Source of the DNA: Margaritifera margaritifera
Taxonomy: Eukaryota > Mollusca > Bivalvia > Unionida > Margaritiferidae
Direction of reading: 5' to 3'
Length of the DNA stretch: 64,000 bases
Assembly: GCA_029931535.1 (NCBI GenBank)
Contig: JAQPZY010000853.1
Location: forward strand, 496,001 to 560,000
Part shown: one piece after another, positions 59,420 to 64,000 of the stretch
Layout: each line of letters opens with the position of its first letter
How positions within the stretch are numbered: position 1 is the stretch's first letter
Notes under the pieces: model-generated
Told to the model about the DNA's origin: nothing
Database searches by the model: none
Seen by the model: the letters and a program-made list of their open reading frames with translations, nothing else
Position numbers and translations under genes: made by a program

Positions 59420-60388
59420 AATGCGCTAAACTATGGCGATAAACAACAACAACCCATAGAAATAAGGGCAAAAGTACTAACAGAAATAGAGAGTAGGTAT
59501 GAGGGATACACCCAAATTTACACAGATGGGTCCAAATCCCCAGACCCGGGACGCACTGCAGCAGCAGTCGTGATCCCGGGTGAAAACATCACGCTGGGGG
59601 CGAGGCTGCCCGATCACTGCTCAATTTACACGGTAGAATTCTGGGCTATTAACAAAGCCATCAAATGGATTCAGGACACCCAAACAACAAAAGCAGTGAT
59701 AATTAGCGACTCCCTCAGCGTGCTGCAAACTCTAAAAACAGGCAACTCCTCCAACAGAGAAAATTTGTTAAGGGAAGTCTACTTAAGACTCAAAATATTG
59801 GAACAAAATAACCATACTGTAGAATTTATGTGGGTACCCTCCCACACTAACATACCCGGAAACGAAAGGGCCGACAAAGAAGCTAAAAACAAACTAAGCG
59901 AATCCGAAATACACCAGTTGGATTACAGCGTCCTTGAAATATACAGTATGATTAGGCTGAAAATAGATATGAAATGGCAGCGGGAATGGAATAATGCAAA
60001 AAAAGGGAGAAAACTCTTCAACCTGCTCAAGTTAGTTAGCAGAAACGTTAGCGTCCCTAACCTAACAAACCCGCATGACTCCAAAGTCATAACTAGAATT
60101 AAAACTGGAAATACACTACTAGCCAGCAGTTTTGCTAGGTTTCTACCTGACATGAAAGAGGCAGGAATTAATTGCCCTCACTGCCCAACCCCAGAAACAT
60201 TAGGCCACATATTCAATGAATGCCCCTCCTACGGTCAACACCGAAAAAAGTTCCAAGACAATCAAAAACAACTAAAAGCCCCAGGCCAATACCCGAAATT
60301 CCTAACTATGGAAAAAATCAACATCAATTCGGTATACAAAAACGTCCTGGCTTATATATCAGACATCGGAAAGCGAGGTAAAATATAA
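59420..60388 (+). CDS. RNase H domain and zinc knuckle of an I/Nimb-like LINE ORF2 (5' truncated)
   Basis: Open without a start codon from the insertion point to TAA at 60386-60388 (322 residues). Residues 33-155 are a type I RNase H, which would degrade RNA in the RNA-DNA hybrid during reverse transcription. The acidic residues are D36 (YTDGS), E73 (TVEFWAI), D97 (IISDSLS) and D152 (GNERADKEA), with H142 in the SHTNIPGN loop, so the active site is complete. Residues 252-268 form a CCHC knuckle, C252-x2-C255-x7-H263-x4-C268 (CPHCPTPETLGHIFNEC), the usual C-terminal end of I-clade ORF2. The endonuclease and reverse transcriptase were lost to 5' truncation. No stops interrupt the remaining frame, so the insertion is young. 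Confidence 0.88.
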   Translation, partial: NALNYGDKQQQPIEIRAKVLTEIESRYEGYTQIYTDGSKSPDPGRTAAAVVIPGENITLGARLPDHCSIYTVEFWAINKAIKWIQDTQTTKAVIISDSLSVLQTLKTGNSSNRENLLREVYLRLKILEQNNHTVEFMWVPSHTNIPGNERADKEAKNKLSESEIHQLDYSVLEIYSMIRLKIDMKWQREWNNAKKGRKLFNLLKLVSRNVSVPNLTNPHDSKVITRIKTGNTLLASSFARFLPDMKEAGINCPHCPTPETLGHIFNECPSYGQHRKKFQDNQKQLKAPGQYPKFLTMEKININSVYKNVLAYISDIGKRGKI

Positions 60389-60475
60389 ACCCCGGTTAAT
60401 AAATCATCATCCGTCGGGAAAGTTAAAATCAATACCGCTAACATAAAACAAACAAGTAGCGTAGATCGCACGAAC

Positions 60476-60760
60476 AGGGAGGAAACCAGGTATGCCCTCT
60501 GCCCTTACGGAGGGGGTATGTTCAAGCGAACCTGGTCCCTCACACTGCAAGTGCTAAAATCTAGGGATAGAAAAGCAGGGAGGAAACCAAGTGAATCCAC
60601 ACCGTTACGGTGGAGGGTACGCTTTAAGCGAACCTGGTCCCCCGCACTGCAAGTGCTAAAATCTAGGGATAGAAAAGCAGGGAGGAAACCAAGTGAATCC
60701 ACACCCTTACGGTGGAGGGTACGCTTTAAGCGAACCTGGTCCCTTGCACTGCAAGAAGTA
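60476..60760 (+). repeat. 102-bp tandem repeat in the LINE 3' UTR, three units
   Basis: AAGCGAACCTGGTCCC recurs at 60524, 60626 and 60728. Each unit also has CTGCAAGTGCTAAAATC, AGGGATAGAAAAGCAGGG and TTACGGTGGAGGGTACG; the first unit is the most diverged. Confidence 0.92.
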
Positions 60761-60891
60761 TCAGAAAATTAAAAATTAAAAAGTATATATATTCCATCCC
60801 GTACCCTTGAAACTAACTATGTAACTAACCCATTGCACGACCACTAACATGCATGCATGAATGAATGAATGAATACCTACTATTTATTTTG

Positions 60892-60925
<34 letters not shown>

Positions 60926-61130
60926 TTAATTTAATTTTAATTTTTTTCTTTTTTCTTTTGATTTTTAAAAAAAAAAAAAAAAAAAAAAAATTTTTTTCTT
61001 TTATTCTTTTATCTTCTTTTTTTTTTTTTTTCTTCTTCTTTCTTTTTCTTTTCTTCTCAAACTCGGTGATGGTACTAGGTGAATTGTCCAAGGAGCAATA
61101 ACATATTACATGTCCCTAAAAACCACTTCG
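60761..61130 (+). repeat. A/T homopolymer tracts in the LINE 3' UTR
   Basis: (GAAT)n near 60856-60873, A runs near 60898-60924 and 60967-60990, T runs near 61017-61031 and CTT-rich stretches between them. Complementary A and T tracts could pair. Confidence 0.9.
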
Positions 61131-61400
61131 CTGATATAACGTGGTCCCAATCAGGCAAAAGCAACAAAGCACAATAAAGATATAACACCCCCAGAACGTA
61201 AGGTCACCAAAACAACTCTATTAAGATTATAAGGTGGTCCCAAGCCCAGACCATCAGGGGCCCTTTGCACAAAGCGGAACAAAATTCTGAAAAGTTACTC
61301 GTCACCAAAGACTCATTTAAGAGTATAAGGTGGTTCCAAATCCAAACCATCAGGGGCCCACCGCACAATGTGGTAACAATAAACTACGAATATCACCAAA
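61131..61400 (+). repeat. degenerate tandem repeat with GGTGGTCCCAA motif
   Basis: Units starting TATAACGTGGTCCCAA (about 61136), TATAAGGTGGTCCCAA (61228) and TATAAGGTGGTTCCAA (61324), each followed by ACCATCAGGGGCCC in the last two. Spacing about 92-96 bp. The later stretch near 61490-61520 repeats CAAACCATCAGGACC. Confidence 0.7.
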
Positions 61401-61829
61401 CCAAAATTATCCAAATAAACAAAGAAGCATATGCACCTTGAGATTGGCAGCTGAAACTCATCCCAACAACAAATCAAAACTAAAAATGGTCGACAACACA
61501 AACCATCAGGACCAGCCGCACAAAGGGCAACGATCAGACACAAATAAAACTCGAAACAAAACACAAATGGTGCAGATGACTTAGGAATAAAAGAAAAATA
61601 TAGAACACTCCTTGGACGGAACCAAACTCTATTCTTACCCTGGACTAACCCAAAAAACGCCACAAAGTAAAGAGTTCGTTATTCAGAATTATATTACAAC
61701 GTGCAAGACGTCAAAAAAATTTTGGCTTAAATAAATCCTGGGTCACTTGAGCCGTCCGGCGACGCTACGCTCCTCCTTTGCCGTCACTGACTCCGCCTTT
61801 GCCACCTCCAGACACAAGATAGGAATAAT

Positions 61830-61957
61830 TAAGTAGTGTGCCTTGCACACATTAAAGTGTTCCATGGGTTGCAGCTCGGTAACCCATTGACGACTAATTA
61901 AGTAGGGCGCTTTGCGCCCATTAACTCAACGTAAATGGCCGAATGGCCGCACACGTT
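61830..61957 (+). promoter_or_regulatory. structured LINE 3' end: four consecutive hairpins
   Basis: Perfect stems: GTGTGC-CTT-GCACAC (61836-61850), ATGGGTT with AACCCAT (61864-61887), GGGCGC-TTT-GCGCCC (61905-61919), and AACGT with ACGTT enclosing ATGGCC-GAAT-GGCC (61928-61957). The first and third share the flanks AATTAAGTAG and ATTAA but differ at two paired positions (T-A to G-C, T-A to C-G). Such 3' stems are the usual recognition site for a LINE reverse transcriptase; that role is inference. Confidence 0.7.
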
Positions 61958-62017
61958 GTTAATCAAACGAACGAACGAATTCTTGTACTTTTACATGCAG
62001 TTATTTTATCTGAAACC

Positions 62018-63245
62018 ATGAAAGGGTACACCAAGAAGAAGAAAACTTTTTTTAAACCAGGAAATATTCCACATAACAAAGGGGTCAGATTTCTGACTGA
62101 TGATACTCTACCAAGTTCCAGTGCTACATCTGCTCAAGTGACCAGAAGAATGGATGCAGACAAGTTCTCTCTCATGGCAGTGACGAAGCCGACAGGTGGG
62201 GGTCTCCAGTCAGTTGTGGCACCAGACTGTAATGGCACACCTGGGTCTGCTAGAATTCTACGGCCATCATCCAAAGCAAGACTGACCCTGAAAGAGACAG
62301 AAGTGAATGAGCATGAGGGGACACATATGATCTGTATGAATAAAAATGTGGAAATGTGGAATGATATCATCCATCGTAATGGCAATCAAGACAACAGATG
62401 TGAGAGTCCTGATCTCAAACAGTGCAGTTCTGCAACTTTTAGTGAAAAATATGTTTCTGGGAATAAGAACAAGAGAAGGAAAAAAGCTTAAGCAGACAAT
62501 TCTCAGTCAAGATGTTAAAGCCCGCTGCAGTTTTGATCTTCAAACAAATGATGGAAGACACTGGTGGTGATGTTAGAATTATCCAATGTCAACTTCCCCA
62601 AGTACTGGATTCTGCTCTACAATGTTATTCTGGGGACTGCAAAAAATGTCAGCATTATTCTAAGGTTTGTGGGGGAGGAAGTACTAACAGTTGGTGGATA
62701 TGATTTGCATTTCTGGGACTTCATCAAGTGACTCATCTAAACATGACAGAAAGTGATAAGAATATTCTCCTGGAAGTGCTGAAAATGAAACTTTCCTGTG
62801 ATGTTGTACAAAGACTGCAACTTAATACAAACATGCAGAAATGTGAGGCTGTGAACAGATCACTCAGTGTTTCCGTACCTAAAAATGCCAACTATTCAAG
62901 AAACTTTGAGGCAAGAGTGCATTCAACAATACACAGACTCAATAACAGACTTGGATCATCTCTGAAAACAAAAGTAAAACACTTGGGGGTATACTTTCAC
63001 CAAGTACTCTGAGATCACTGGATCAAATGGATAAAACACTGTACTTACCATCATTTGTATCCAAAGTATCTGGAAAACAGGAACTGTGTACTGGAAAGAC
63101 AGGGATATATGATACAGGCTCATCTAAGGTACAGAACTCAGCCGAGAACAGGAAGTCATGCTGCACAGTCATTCCAAGGGTGATCACTCCAACGCACAGG
63201 TTCACCAGGAGCCAAGGACACTGCAGACAGAAAAGAGGATCTTAG
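62018..63245 (+). pseudogene. Mutator-like transposase, N- and C-terminal parts without a middle (copy D)
   Basis: Nearly identical to copy C over its full length. Here the T run has seven Ts, so the N-terminal frame is open from ATG 62018 to 62491 (158 codons); longer in-frame starts upstream lie in LINE sequence and are not original. The C-terminal part (62512-62703 and 62728-63012) has the same frameshift and the same stop after SWWI as copy C, so both copies descend from an already broken parent. No DDE core. The original promoter is now 2.6 kb upstream across the LINE. The 372-bp satellite starts at 63279. Confidence 0.6.
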
Positions 63246-63278
63246 TCCATGTACAAAAGGACAGTGCTAAAAAGACAT

Positions 63279-64000
63279 TACATGTCCTATTTGTTTTCAA
63301 TTGACCGAAGGAAAATGAGACCCTGCGAAGGTGCCATTTTCCTCCACCCGACCCACTGCCAGGTGTACTTAGTTAGATAGGATGGTGTCGTGCTGGAAGG
63401 AACAATTTTACCGGGGGAGGTCCATTACTAGACCAGGCCCCCGGGTGACAAACACTTATTTAGTACATGTCCCTAACTGTTTTTTTAATTGACCGAAGGA
63501 AAACGACGCCATGAGAGAGGTGCCGTTTCCCTCCACCCGACCCTCTGCCGAGTGTACTTAGTTAGATAGGATGGTGTTGTGCTGGAATGAACAATTTTAC
63601 CGGGATGAGGTCTAAAGGAGACCACCATCATGGAAAAAAACACTTATTTGGTACATGTCCTATTCGTTTTCAATTGACCGAAGGAAAATGACACCCTGCG
63701 AAGGTGCCATTTTCCTCCACCCGACCCACTGCCAGGTGTACTTAGTTAGATAGGATGGTGTCGTGCTGGAAGGAACAATTTTACCGGGGGAGGTCCATTA
63801 CTAGATCAAGCCCCCGGGTGAGAAACACTTATTTAGTACATGTCCCTAACTGTTTTTTAATTGACCGAAGGAAAACGACGCCGTGAGAGAGGTGCCGTTT
63901 CCCTCCTCCCGACCCTCTGCCGAGTGTACTTAGTTAGATAGGATGGTGTTGTGCTGGAACAAACAATTTTACCGGGATGAGGTCTAAAGGAGACCACCAT
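63279..64000 (+). repeat. 372-bp dimeric satellite, second block (runs off the window)
   Basis: Begins TACATGTCCTATTTG at 63279, next dimer at about 63652, with A and B subunits as in the first block. About two dimers are visible before the window ends. The junction with the element is the same as at 55028-55061. Confidence 0.96.

Larger units (their letters stand above)
59420..61977 (+). mobile_element. 5'-truncated I/Nimb-like non-LTR retrotransposon
   Basis: Inserted into Mutator-like copy D. AATTCTTGTA at 59410-59419 and 61978-61987 is a 10-bp target duplication, and the uninterrupted site is visible at 53759-53768. The insert holds the 3' end of the ORF (RNase H and CCHC knuckle), then a 1.6-kb 3' UTR with a 102-bp tandem repeat, long A and T tracts and four hairpins, ending in a (CGAA)n tail. 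RNase H plus a terminal knuckle points to the I/Nimb group; that family name is from memory. Confidence 0.88.

Noticed and set aside
60518..60772. 84-codon Arg-rich ORF and its opposite-strand shadow
   Set aside because: It translates the 102-bp tandem repeat in the LINE 3' UTR (102 is a multiple of three, so the frame stays open).
61943..62017. Upstream ATG giving a 182-codon version of the copy D ORF
   Set aside because: The added 25 residues are coded by the 3' tail of the inserted LINE and the 5' UTR. The ATG at 62018 is the one conserved in copies A and C.

Overview
The window is eukaryotic nuclear DNA from an invertebrate, most likely a mollusc such as a bivalve. It is AT-rich and intron-like, with microsatellites, a tRNA-derived SINE, DIRS, I/Nimb-like and CR1/L2-like retroelements, hAT, pogo and Mutator-like DNA transposons, and several large satellite arrays. 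I see no prokaryotic gene organisation and no complete host gene. The organism call is inference from repeat content.

Layout. 1-3.6 kb: a decayed DIRS-type retrotransposon (minus strand) ending at a 36-bp minisatellite. 4.6-7.4 kb: a pogo/Tigger element with 23-bp terminal inverted repeats (TIRs) and an intact 132-codon ORF that keeps the DNA-binding domain and a PCNA-box tail but lacks the DDE core. 8.9-9.9 kb: a fold-back element. 12.0-12.7 kb: a 150-bp tandem repeat. 12.9-13.3 kb: an intact ORF for an I-PpoI-like His-Cys box (His-Me finger) nuclease domain. 13.7-32.0 kb: about 16 kb of one satellite family in three blocks of alternating orientation (forward, reverse, forward), broken by two pieces of a Mutator-like element. 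Its 137-bp monomer is made of two adjoining dyads, and the higher-order unit adds a 220-bp non-palindromic segment.

32-52.6 kb is intron-like or intergenic DNA. It holds five weakly supported host exon candidates on both strands (the best is a terminal exon at 50091-50272, minus), a frameshifted BED/C2H2 finger relic, a SINE, a CR1/L2-like LINE, two copies of a TA-flanked MITE, a fold-back element carrying a nested MITE and a 918-bp solo LTR, a 100-bp hAT MITE, and a 1.5-kb hAT-like element with a large internal palindrome.

53.0-64.0 kb holds two nearly identical copies of the Mutator-like element (TATA promoter, N-terminal and C-terminal transposase pieces, no recognisable catalytic middle). 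Each is followed directly by a 372-bp dimeric satellite whose two halves form hairpins with compensating base changes. A 42-bp GATC-rich array ends the first satellite block. The second element copy is split by a 5'-truncated I/Nimb-like LINE (RNase H domain and CCHC knuckle) with a 10-bp target-site duplication and a structured 3' end.

The recurring theme is DNA made of dyads: fold-back elements, MITEs and two unrelated satellites. The most unusual items are the double-dyad satellite with its orientation switch, the intact homing-endonuclease-like ORF beside it, and the covarying hairpins of the 372-bp satellite and of the LINE 3' end.
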